Shown: in pieces, positions 15,896 through 24,057 of the stretch
How the letters are laid out: each line of letters opens with the position of its first letter
How positions within the stretch are numbered: the stretch's first letter is position 1
From: Cupriavidus malaysiensis
GTDB taxonomy: Bacteria; Pseudomonadota; Gammaproteobacteria; Burkholderiales; Burkholderiaceae
DNA length: 64,000 nucleotides
Direction: 5' to 3'
NCBI RefSeq assembly: GCF_001854325.1
Contig: NZ_CP017754.1
Span: 1,612,001 to 1,676,000 of the forward strand
Translations under genes and position numbers: made by a program
The notes under the pieces: generated by a model
Database searches by the model: none
The model's input: the letters and a program-made list of their open reading frames with translations, nothing else
Told to the model about the DNA's origin: nothing

Positions 15896-16939
15896 TCAGG
15901 CCGAGGCAGGCGTGGCGGGCGGGGAGCGCCAGAAGTGGTCCACTTCGGCGAGGAAGTCGGCCTTCTGCGCTGCGGGCAGGAAGGCCGCTTCGAAACTGTT
16001 GCGCGCCAGCTTGTGCGCGTCGGCCGCGTCCAGCGGCAGCGCCTCGAAGACGGCTTCCCAGTTGGCGTTCATGTAGCCGCCGAAGTAGGCGGGATCGTCC
16101 GAGTGCAGCGTGACGGCGACGCCGGCATCGAGCAGCCGCTTGAGGGAATGGTCGCGCAGGTCGGGATAGACCTTCAGCTTCTGGTTCGACAGCGGGCACA
16201 CCGTCAGCGGCACGCGCTCGCGCGCGAGGCGCTCGACCAGCGCGGCGTCGTCGATGGCGCGCACACCGTGGTCGATGCGCTCCACCTTGAGCAGGTCGAG
16301 CGCGTCGCGCACGTAGTCGGCCGGGCCCTCCTCGCCGGCATGCGCCACCAGGTGCAGGCCCAGTTCGCGCGCGCGGGCGAACACGCGCGCGAACTTCTCG
16401 GGCGGGTTGCCGCGCTCGGACGAGTCCAGGCCGATGCCGACGAAGCGGTCGCGGAAGGGCAGAGCGGCCTCCAGCGTGGCGAAGGCGTCTTCCTCGCTGA
16501 GGTGGCGCAGGAAGCAGAGGATCAGGCTGCTGGAGAAATCGTATTCGGTGCGCGCCTGGGCCAGCGCATCGGCGATGCCGTCGATCACGGTCGAGACCGG
16601 CACGCCGCGCGCCGTATGCGTCTGCGGGTCGAAGAAGATCTCGGCATGGCGGACGTTGTCGGCCACCGCGCGGCGGACGTAGTCCATGGTCATGTCGAAG
16701 AAGTCTTCCTCGGTCAGCAGCACGCTGGCGCCGGCGTAGTAGATGTCGAGGAAGGACTGCAGGTCGGTGAAGGCGTAGGCCGCGCGCAGCGCCTCCACGG
16801 TGGGGTAGGGCAGCTTGACCTGGTTGCGCTGGGCGAGCTGGAAGATGCGCTCGGGTTCGAGCGTGCCTTCGATATGGACATGCAGTTCCGCCTTGGGGCT
16901 GCGGCGGATGCGTTCGGCGAGCGCGGCGTCGATGGTCAT
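15896..16939 (-). CDS. add: Adenosine/adenine deaminase
   Basis: A 347-residue zinc-dependent deaminase of the adenosine deaminase superfamily. Zinc and catalytic motifs are 'ELHVHIEGT' (His20, His22), 'HAGEEGP' and 'LHSDDPAYFGG'. The 'HAGEEGP' form and the lack of extra helices resemble the adenine deaminases of Pseudomonas and yeast, so adenine -> hypoxanthine is at least as likely as adenosine -> inosine; both would feed xanthine dehydrogenase. The start at 16939 is set by the family N-terminus; the open frame continues upstream through the xdhC region as a shadow. It lies 29 bp after xdhC in the same operon. Confidence 0.9.
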   Translation of the reverse strand: MTIDAALAERIRRSPKAELHVHIEGTLEPERIFQLAQRNQVKLPYPTVEALRAAYAFTDLQSFLDIYYAGASVLLTEEDFFDMTMDYVRRAVADNVRHAEIFFDPQTHTARGVPVSTVIDGIADALAQARTEYDFSSSLILCFLRHLSEEDAFATLEAALPFRDRFVGIGLDSSERGNPPEKFARVFARARELGLHLVAHAGEEGPADYVRDALDLLKVERIDHGVRAIDDAALVERLARERVPLTVCPLSNQKLKVYPDLRDHSLKRLLDAGVAVTLHSDDPAYFGGYMNANWEAVFEALPLDAADAHKLARNSFEAAFLPAAQKADFLAEVDHFWRSPPATPASA

Positions 16940-16968
16940 GGGGGCCTCTGATGATTGCCCGGCGGGAT

Positions 16969-17985
16969 TCACCGGGTGACGGGTTGCGCCGTCCCTTGCG
17001 GCTGCCGGGCGCTGGCGGTCAGGGCGGCAAGCCGCTGATCGCGCACCTGGAGCAGTTGGGCGACGATGGCAACCGCAATCATAGCTGGAGCCTTGTCGGT
17101 GATGCCGGCCACCCCCATCGGGCAGGTCATCTCGGCGAGGCGCGCGCTGTCCACGCCGCGCTCGGCCAGGCGGTGCTCGAAGCGCGCGCGCTTGGTCTTC
17201 GAGCCGATCAGGCCGAAGTAGGCGAAGTCGCGCCGCCGCAGGATCTGTTCGCACAAGGCCAGGTCGAGCGCGTGGCTGTGCGTCATCACCAGGAAGTAGC
17301 TGCCGCGCGGGGCCGCGTCGACCTCGGCCTCGGGCGTGTCGGTGGCCTCGGCGCGCACGTTGGCGGGCAGGCCCGGCGGGAACAGGGTGTCGCGCTCGTC
17401 GACCCAGCGCACCTGGCACGGCAGGTTGGCCAGCACCTTGACCAGGGCGTGGCCGACATGGCCGGCGCCGAACAGCACGATCTGCATGGCGTCTGAGACC
17501 AGCGTGTCGCTCCAGCCGCCGCCGGCCTGCAGCGCCACCGCCGGCGCCACGGCACGGCTGGGTACATGGCGCGCGGGACCGGATGGCGGCACCGTGCGCA
17601 GCAGCGCGTCGCCGCGCGCGAAGGCCGCCTCGGCCGCATCGAGCCATGGCAGGTCGGCCTCGCTCAGCACCTCGAAGGCGAGCTTGACCACGCCGCCACA
17701 GCATTGGCCGAGGGCCGGCCCGAGCGGGATGCGCTCGATGCGGCGCGACGGGCTGCCGCTGCCGGCGTCCAGCATCGTGCGGGCGATCTCCATGCCGCGC
17801 CACTCCAGGTGGCCGCCGCCGATGGTGCCGACCAGCGCGTCCGCCGTCACCAGCATGCGCACGCCGGGCTCGCGCGGGGCCGAGCCCTTGACCTCGACGA
17901 TGGTGACCATCGCCACGGGCACCCCCGCGCGCACCCAGCGGGCGGCGTCGGCGAAGCGGAAGGGTTGGAGCGGAGCGTCCTGCAT
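16969..17985 (-). CDS. xdhC: Xanthine dehydrogenase accessory protein XdhC
   Basis: A 338-residue protein of the XdhC/CoxI family. It binds molybdenum cofactor, promotes its sulfuration and inserts it into XdhB. The N-terminal XdhC domain shows 'GSAPREPGVRML', 'GTIGGGHLEW' and 'LGPALGQCCGG'. The C-terminal Rossmann-like domain has 'VLFGAGHVGHAL' and the end motif 'GLIGSKTKRARFEHRL'. It follows xdhB by 173 bp, a gap in which I see no other gene, and precedes the deaminase gene. Confidence 0.95.
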   Translation of the reverse strand: MQDAPLQPFRFADAARWVRAGVPVAMVTIVEVKGSAPREPGVRMLVTADALVGTIGGGHLEWRGMEIARTMLDAGSGSPSRRIERIPLGPALGQCCGGVVKLAFEVLSEADLPWLDAAEAAFARGDALLRTVPPSGPARHVPSRAVAPAVALQAGGGWSDTLVSDAMQIVLFGAGHVGHALVKVLANLPCQVRWVDERDTLFPPGLPANVRAEATDTPEAEVDAAPRGSYFLVMTHSHALDLALCEQILRRRDFAYFGLIGSKTKRARFEHRLAERGVDSARLAEMTCPMGVAGITDKAPAMIAVAIVAQLLQVRDQRLAALTASARQPQGTAQPVTR

Positions 17986-18158
17986 GGTTCGGTCTTTGGG
18001 TGGTGGCGGGTTTCGGTTGTCGGTGTCGGCTTGTGCTGGATGCGGCGATCGGTGGATTGCTGCGGTCTTGCCTTCGGGGCGTGAGGGGAGAGGGCCGGCG
18101 CGTGGAGCCGCGTCAGCACGCGAACTGCCTGCGCCCGTCGGTCATCCCCCGCGATCCG

Positions 18159-20513
18159 TCATTCCTGTGCAGCCACCGCCTCCCTCACCGCGTCCGCGGC
18201 ATCGAGGATCGCCTCGCCGGTGGCCGGAGCCGTCAGCGGCGGATTGATCCGGTAGTCGCCCAGCGCCGCCACGGCGTCGCGGATGGCGAAGAAGACCGAG
18301 AACGGCAGCAGCAGCGGCGGCTCGCCGACAGCCTTGGAGCGGTGGATGCTGTCTTCCACGTTGCGGTTCTGGAACAGCCGCACGTTGAAGGTCTCCGGGC
18401 AGTCGTTGACGGTCGGGATCTTGTAGGTGGACGGCGCATGCGTCATCAGCTTGCCGTTCTGGTTCCACCACAGCTCCTCGGTGGTCAGCCAGCCCATGCC
18501 CTGGATGAAGGCGCCCTCGACCTGGCCGATGTCCAGCGCCGGGTTGAGCGAGCGGCCGGCGTCATGCAGCACGTCGGCGCGCAGCAGGCGCCATTCGCCG
18601 GTCAGCGTGTCGACCAGCACCTCGGAGCAGGCCGCGCCGTAGGCGAAATAGTAGAAGGGACGGCCCTGCAGCTTGCTCTGGTCCCAGTGCAGCTTGGGCG
18701 TGGTGTAGAAGCCGTCGGACCACAGCTGCACGCGCGCCACGTAGGCTTCGCGCGCCAGCTCGTCGAAGGGCTGGCGCAGTTCGCCGGCCACCACCAGGTC
18801 GTCGCCGAAGCGCACTTCCGACACGTCCACGCCGGCCTTGCGCGCGGCGAAGGCGGCCAGGCGCTCGCGGATCTGGCGGGCCGCGTCCTGCGCCGCCTTG
18901 CCGTTCAGGTCGGCGCCGGTGGAGGCGGCGGTGGCCGAGGTGTTGGCCACCTTGCTGGTGTCGGTGGCGCTGCAGCGCACGCGTTCGAGGCGGATGCCCA
19001 GTTCGTGCGCCACCACCATCGCCACCTTGGTGTTCAGGCCCTGGCCCATCTCGGTGCCGCCGTGGTTCACCAGCACCGAGCCGTCGTTGTAGACGTGCAC
19101 CAGTGCGCCCGCCTGGTTGAAGTGGGCCACGTTGAAGGAGATGCCAAACTTCACCGGGGTGATGGCGATGCCCTTCTTCAGCACCGGGCTGGCCGCGTTG
19201 AAGGCGCGCGTGGCGGCGCGGCGGGCGCGGTATTCGCTGCTGGCCTCGAGCTCGTCGAGCAGTTCGTGGATGACGTTGTCCTCCACGGTCTGTCCATAGG
19301 GCGTGACGTTGCGCTCGCCCTTGCCGTACAGGTTGGCGCGGCGCACGTCGAAGGCGTCGCGCCCGACCGCGCGGGCGACGTTGTCGAGGATGTACTCGAT
19401 GGCGAAGGCGCCCTGCGGGCCGCCGAAGCCGCGGAAGGCGGTATTGCTCTGGGTATTGGTCTTGCCGCAGTAGCCGTCGATCTGCACGTCCGGCAGCCAG
19501 TAGGCATTGTCGAAATGGCAGATCGCGCGGGTCATCACCGGGCCCGACAGGTCGGCCGAGAAGCCGGCGCGCGACACCATCTCCACCTGCACGCCTTCGA
19601 GGCGGCCCTCGGCATCGTGGCCGGCCTGGTAGTCGAAGACGAAGTCATGGCGCTTGCCGGTGATCATCATGTCGTCGTCGCGGTCCGGGCGCAGCTTGAC
19701 CGGGCACAGCAGCTTCCACGCGGCCAGCGCCGCGCAGCAGGCGAACAGGGCCGACTGCGATTCCTTGCCGCCGAAGCCGCCGCCCATGCGGCGGCACTCC
19801 ACCTGGACCTGGTGCACGTGCCAGCCCAGCATATGGGCCACCGCGTGCTGCATCTCGGTGGGGTGCTGCGTCGAGCACCACACGTGCATGCCGTCGTTTT
19901 CCTTGGGGACGGCATAGGAGATCTGGCCCTCCAGGTAGAACTGCTCCTGGCCGCCCAGGCGGATGTGGCCGCTGTCGCGATGGGCCGCGGCGCCGATGCG
20001 GGCAGCGGGCTCGCCGCGCGTCAGGTGCATCGGCGGCAGCACATAGCTGCCCGCGGCGTGCGCGGCCTCGGGCGACAGTACCGGCGGCAGGTCTTCGTAC
20101 TCGATCTCGCCCAGGCGTGCGGCGCGGCGCGCCGCGTCGTGCGAGCTGGCCACCACCAGGAACACCGGCTGGCCGATGAACTGGACCACCTCGCGGGCCA
20201 GGATGGGGTCGTCGTGGATGATCGGGCCGCAGTCGTTGACGGCCGGGATATCGTCCGCGGTCAGCACCGCGACCACGCCGCGCGCGGCGCGCACCTTGTC
20301 GAGCGAGATCGACCTGATGCGCGCATGGGCGCGCGCACTCATGCCCAGGGCGGCGTGCAGCGTGCCGGCCAGCTCGGGGATGTCGTCGGTGTAGGTGGCG
20401 GTGCCGGCCACGTGCAGGTGGGCGGACTCGTGCGGGCGCGAGATGCCGACCTGTGGCGCAGCCTCGGTGGCCACGCTTTCGTCGAGCAGGAAGGGTTCGG
20501 TCTGCTTGTTCAT
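18159..20513 (-). CDS. xdhB: Xanthine dehydrogenase, molybdopterin-binding subunit
   Basis: A 784-residue large subunit that binds the molybdenum cofactor and oxidises hypoxanthine and xanthine to urate. Recognisable elements are 'HLHVAGTATYTDDIPEL' at the N-terminus, 'GQEQFYLEGQISYA', 'RMGGGFGGKESQ' and 'AFRGFGGPQG' (cofactor site), and 'GMGWLTTEELWW'. The ATG at 20513 is chosen because AAGGAG lies 8 bp upstream; a GTG at 20522 overlaps that ribosome site and is unlikely. It is 12 bp downstream of xdhA and clearly co-transcribed. Confidence 0.96.
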   Translation of the reverse strand: MNKQTEPFLLDESVATEAAPQVGISRPHESAHLHVAGTATYTDDIPELAGTLHAALGMSARAHARIRSISLDKVRAARGVVAVLTADDIPAVNDCGPIIHDDPILAREVVQFIGQPVFLVVASSHDAARRAARLGEIEYEDLPPVLSPEAAHAAGSYVLPPMHLTRGEPAARIGAAAHRDSGHIRLGGQEQFYLEGQISYAVPKENDGMHVWCSTQHPTEMQHAVAHMLGWHVHQVQVECRRMGGGFGGKESQSALFACCAALAAWKLLCPVKLRPDRDDDMMITGKRHDFVFDYQAGHDAEGRLEGVQVEMVSRAGFSADLSGPVMTRAICHFDNAYWLPDVQIDGYCGKTNTQSNTAFRGFGGPQGAFAIEYILDNVARAVGRDAFDVRRANLYGKGERNVTPYGQTVEDNVIHELLDELEASSEYRARRAATRAFNAASPVLKKGIAITPVKFGISFNVAHFNQAGALVHVYNDGSVLVNHGGTEMGQGLNTKVAMVVAHELGIRLERVRCSATDTSKVANTSATAASTGADLNGKAAQDAARQIRERLAAFAARKAGVDVSEVRFGDDLVVAGELRQPFDELAREAYVARVQLWSDGFYTTPKLHWDQSKLQGRPFYYFAYGAACSEVLVDTLTGEWRLLRADVLHDAGRSLNPALDIGQVEGAFIQGMGWLTTEELWWNQNGKLMTHAPSTYKIPTVNDCPETFNVRLFQNRNVEDSIHRSKAVGEPPLLLPFSVFFAIRDAVAALGDYRINPPLTAPATGEAILDAADAVREAVAAQE

Positions 20514-20525
20514 GCCGTTCACTCC

Positions 20526-22031
20526 TTAGACACCGGCGGCGATCACGTCGGCGCCGGCGCCGGGGGCGCGGACGTTGACACTGGCGGCGGGCAGCGCGTC
20601 GGCGCGCGTCTCCAGCCAGAAGCGGTAGAGCAGGTTGGCGGCGCCGCGCGCGCGGTAGGCGGCGCTGGCGCGCATGTCGGTCAACGGCGTGTAGTCCTGG
20701 CCCAGCGCGGCCATGGCGGCGCGCGCGCTGGCTTCGTCCCAGGGCTGGCCGGTGAGGGCCGCCTCGGCCGCGGCGGCGCGCTTGGGCGTGGCGGCCATGC
20801 CGCCGAAGGCGATGCGCGCGCGCGTGACGATGCCGTCCTCGACGTCGATGGCGAAGGCGGCGCAGACCGCGGAGATGTCCTCGTCGAAGCGCTTGGACAG
20901 CTTGTAGGTGCGGAAGTGCGCCGGGCCTGCCAGCGGCACGCGCAGCGCGGCGACGAACTCGCCTGCGGCCATGGCGGTCTTCTGGTAGGCCAGGTAGAGG
21001 TCTTCGAGCGGCAAGGTGCGGCGCGTGTCGCCATGTTGCAGCACCACTTCGGCACCCAGCGCGATCAGCGCCGGCATCGAATCGCCGATCGGCGAACCGT
21101 TGGCGATATTGCCGCCGAGCGTGCCGGCATTGCGGATCGGCAGCGAGGCGAAGCGCTTCCACAGCTCTTCCAGTGCCGGGTGATGGGCCGTGAGCGCGGC
21201 GTAGGCCGGCTCCAGCGGCACGGCGGCACCGATCTCGAGCATGCCGTCGCGCGGTTCGACGTAGTACAGGTCCTGTACCTGGCCGATATAGAGCAGGTCG
21301 CCCAGTTCGCGGAACTGCTTGGTCACCCACAGGCCGACGTCGGTGCTGCCGGCCAGGATGCGGATGCCCGGCTCGGCGGCCTTGAGCGCGGCGAAGGCGG
21401 AGGCGGTGCGCGGCGCATGGAACTGCCGGCCGGCGGCGCTGTAGTGGAAGGTGCCGTCGCGGCGCAGGCCGCGCAGGGCCTCGGCGATGCTGCGCGGCTC
21501 GAGCTTGCCGGGCCGCGGCGCGGGCAGCGCCATCATGCGCTGGCCGGCGTCGATGATGGGACGGTAGCCGGTGCAGCGGCACAGGTTGCCGGTCAGGGCA
21601 TCGCAGATGGTGCTGCGCGCGGGGGCGTCGCCGCCCGGCGTGTGCTGCTGGTACAGCGCCCACAGCGACATGACGAAGCCGGGCGTGCAGAAGCCGCATT
21701 GCGAGCCATGGCATTCCACCAGCGCTTCCTGCACCGGGTGCAGGGTGCCGTCGGCCTGGCGCAGGTCCTCGACCGTGATCAGTGCCTTGCCGTCCAGCGT
21801 GGGCAGGAACTGGATGCAGGAGTTGACCGCCTTGAAGGCGACCTGGCCGTCGTCCTGCAGCTCGCCGATGACGACGGTGCAGGCGCCGCAGTCGCCCTCG
21901 GCGCAGCCCTCCTTGGTGCCCGTGCAGCGCACGTCCTCGCGCAGGTACTGCAGCACGGTGCGGGTGATCGGGGCGTCCGCGACTTCCTGGATCTGGCCGC
22001 GATGGTAGAAGCGGATGGGTTGCGTCTCCAT
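20526..22031 (-). CDS. xdhA: Xanthine dehydrogenase, FeS/FAD subunit
   Basis: A 501-residue small subunit carrying two [2Fe-2S] clusters and FAD. The plant-type cluster lies in 'CAEGDCGAC' (Cys43, 48, 51 plus a later Cys), the second cluster in 'CGFCTPG' and 'CRCTGYR', and the FAD domain starts near 'GTLGGNIANGSPIGD'. It takes electrons from the molybdenum centre in XdhB to NAD. The ATG at 22031 gives the usual N-terminus 'METQPIRFYHRGQ'. It is the first gene of the xdhABC-deaminase-guaD run and is divergent from a LysR regulator. Confidence 0.96.
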   Translation of the reverse strand: METQPIRFYHRGQIQEVADAPITRTVLQYLREDVRCTGTKEGCAEGDCGACTVVIGELQDDGQVAFKAVNSCIQFLPTLDGKALITVEDLRQADGTLHPVQEALVECHGSQCGFCTPGFVMSLWALYQQHTPGGDAPARSTICDALTGNLCRCTGYRPIIDAGQRMMALPAPRPGKLEPRSIAEALRGLRRDGTFHYSAAGRQFHAPRTASAFAALKAAEPGIRILAGSTDVGLWVTKQFRELGDLLYIGQVQDLYYVEPRDGMLEIGAAVPLEPAYAALTAHHPALEELWKRFASLPIRNAGTLGGNIANGSPIGDSMPALIALGAEVVLQHGDTRRTLPLEDLYLAYQKTAMAAGEFVAALRVPLAGPAHFRTYKLSKRFDEDISAVCAAFAIDVEDGIVTRARIAFGGMAATPKRAAAAEAALTGQPWDEASARAAMAALGQDYTPLTDMRASAAYRARGAANLLYRFWLETRADALPAASVNVRAPGAGADVIAAGV

Positions 22032-22060
22032 GGTCTCGTATTCCGTTAGGTGCCTTGTGT

Positions 22061-22076
22061 TATGGCGTGAAACATA
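22061..22076. promoter_or_regulatory. Candidate LysR-type site between xdhA and lysR
   Basis: TATG-N8-CATA lies in the 224-bp divergent region, 30 bp upstream of the xdhA start. LysR regulators bind such A/T-ended dyads, but a match this short can arise by chance. Confidence 0.3.
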
Positions 22077-22255
22077 GCATCGGGCTGGAGCAAGCAATAT
22101 TCGGCCCAGGTGATGTGCGCCATCAGGGCGGAGAGCGGGCGGCCAGGGTGCGCGCGGATTGACCTGCCGCCGGGTGCCTCGCTTACACTATGCGCCGTTC
22201 CCATCCTCCTCGCCACCACCGCCGCCGGCCCGGCCGGCCCCGCGGCGACCGCCCC

Positions 22256-23191
22256 ATGCACGGACGCGACCATCTCGATACCTACCTGCTGCGGGTGCTG
22301 CATACCCTGCTCACCGAGCAGAGCGTGACCCGCACGGCCGTGCGCCTGGGCCAGTCGCAGCCGGCCATCAGCAATACGCTCAAGCGTCTGCGCGAAATCA
22401 CCGGCGATGCCATCCTGGTGCGGGGCAAGAGCGGCATGGTACCGACCGAGCGCGGCCGCGAGCTGCTGCTGCTGGCCGAGCAGAGCCTGGCGGCGATGGA
22501 CCGCATCGCGCGCCCGCCGCAGCAGTTCGACCCGGCCACCACCACGCGCACCTTCCACCTCGGCGCGCCGGACTACCTGGACGCCTTCTTCCTGCCCAAT
22601 ATCGTCGAGCGGGTGCGCCGGCTGGCGCCCGGCGCCAAGCTGTTCGTGCATCCGATGACCGCCGGCAGCGACTTCCTGGAGGACCTGGAGCAGGGCCAGC
22701 TCGACATCGTGGTCGGCAACTGGCTGTCGCCGCCCGAGCACCTGCACATCTCGCCGCTGTTCGAGGACGAGGTGGTCTGCATGCTGGGCGCCCAGCATCC
22801 GCTGGCGCGCAAGGGCCTGACGCTGAAGCACTACCTGGAGATGCCGCACCTGGCGCCGGCGCCCTATGCCTCGATGCAGCGCAGCATGATCGACCAGGCG
22901 CTGGCCGAGCAAGGCTACAAGCGCAATATCCAGGTCACGCTGCCGTATTTCGGCCTGGTGCCCTACGTGCTGATGAAGACCGACATGGTCTTCACCACGG
23001 GCCGACAGTTCGCCGCCCACTACGCCCAGTACCTGCCGATCCGCATGGTGCCCTCGCCGGTGGTCTTCCCGCGCATGCGCTTCTACCAGCTCTGGCACGA
23101 GCGCTGCCACGCCGCGCCCGATGTGCTGTGGCTGCGCCGCATGATCGCCGAGGTGGCGGCCGACCTGCCGCAGGTGGCGGACGCCGCCTGA
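22256..23191 (+). CDS. LysR-family regulator, divergent from xdhA
   Basis: A 311-residue LysR regulator. Its N-terminal winged helix includes 'LLRVLHTLLTEQSVTRTAVRLGQSQPAISNTLKRLREITGD', split here across residues 11-50, and a C-terminal periplasmic-binding-like effector domain follows from about 90. The divergent position against xdhA suggests that it activates the xanthine dehydrogenase operon in response to a purine. The ATG at 22256 gives the normal family N-terminus. No clear ribosome site is visible because the region before it is a run of GC. Confidence 0.9.
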   Translation: MHGRDHLDTYLLRVLHTLLTEQSVTRTAVRLGQSQPAISNTLKRLREITGDAILVRGKSGMVPTERGRELLLLAEQSLAAMDRIARPPQQFDPATTTRTFHLGAPDYLDAFFLPNIVERVRRLAPGAKLFVHPMTAGSDFLEDLEQGQLDIVVGNWLSPPEHLHISPLFEDEVVCMLGAQHPLARKGLTLKHYLEMPHLAPAPYASMQRSMIDQALAEQGYKRNIQVTLPYFGLVPYVLMKTDMVFTTGRQFAAHYAQYLPIRMVPSPVVFPRMRFYQLWHERCHAAPDVLWLRRMIAEVAADLPQVADAA

Positions 23192-23304
23192 ACCGGCGTT
23201 CTCTGCACAATGGCGGTGCCGCGCCGCCCGTGCCGGGTGCCTGCGCGATCCGGATTACACTGCATCCAGCGGCAATCCTGCCGCAGCCGATCACAAGGAG
23301 CGCC

Positions 23305-23916
23305 ATGCTGGAAACGGCCGCGCTGGCAGCCGGGTTGTCCTGGACCAGCGGCTTCCGCCTCTACCTGGCCGTGTTCACCGCCGGCCTGCTGGCCCGCCTG
23401 GGCTGGCTGCACCTGCCCCCCGGACTGCAGCCGCTGACGTCCTGGTGGGTGCTCGGCCTGGCCGCCGTACTGGCGCTGGCGGAGTTCCTGGCGGACAAGA
23501 TGCCGGGCTTCGACTCGGTCTGGGACGGCATCCAGACCTTCGTGCGCATTCCCGCCGGCGCCATCCTGGCGGCGGCCGCCTTCGGCCAGCTCGATCCGCA
23601 GTGGGTGGTGGCCGCCGGCCTGGCCGGCGGCACGCTGGCGGGCACCGCCCACGCAGTCAAGGCGGGCACGCGCGCCTTGATCAATGTCTCGCCCGAGCCG
23701 TTTTCCAACTGGGTCGCTTCCTTCAGCGAGGACCTCGGCGCCACCGCCGGCCTGCTGCTGTCGTTCTTCCTGCCGCTGCTGTTCCTGGTGCTGCTGCTGG
23801 TCTTCCTGGGGCTGGCCGCCTGGCTGCTGCCACGCCTGTGGCGCGGTGTACGCCGCCTGCACGGTGCCCTCGGACGGGCCGCGGCGCGGACGCGGCAGCC
23901 GGCCGGGCGCGAGTAG
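23305..23916 (+). CDS. DUF4126 membrane protein
   Basis: A 203-residue integral membrane protein with about five hydrophobic segments ('LAAGLSWTSGFRLYLAVFTAG', 'WWVLGLAAVLALAEFLADK', 'AGAILAAAAFGQL', 'FFLPLLFLVLLLVFLGLAAWLL'). It has the DUF4126 signatures 'ADKMPGFDSVWDGIQTFVRIPAG' (spread over about 66-88) and 'VSPEPFSNWVASFSED'. The function is unknown. The ATG at 23305 follows AAGGAG by 4 bp. It is 113 bp after lysR and precedes the ABC permease gene in the same direction. Confidence 0.85.
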   Translation: MLETAALAAGLSWTSGFRLYLAVFTAGLLARLGWLHLPPGLQPLTSWWVLGLAAVLALAEFLADKMPGFDSVWDGIQTFVRIPAGAILAAAAFGQLDPQWVVAAGLAGGTLAGTAHAVKAGTRALINVSPEPFSNWVASFSEDLGATAGLLLSFFLPLLFLVLLLVFLGLAAWLLPRLWRGVRRLHGALGRAAARTRQPAGRE

Positions 23917-24057
23917 CGGGTATCGTGATGGCGATCGCCTTGTCGTGCCACGGCGCGGATCCTGCCGCCGGCAAGACGGCCCAGCCCGGCATCCACTGCG
24001 GCATCCACCCTTGAACCGGCCTTGACCCGAGGCCATGCCTTTTCCCGACCGACGACG

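Noticed and set aside
18000..18158. A small gene between xdhC and xdhB
   Set aside because: Only a Pro/Thr/His-rich antisense-like frame is present, without a ribosome site.
18000..22049. A 1349-codon plus-strand frame opposite xdhB and xdhA
   Set aside because: The opposite strand encodes xdhA and xdhB with all cofactor motifs; the plus-strand product is rich in Gly, Ala, Val and His without domains.
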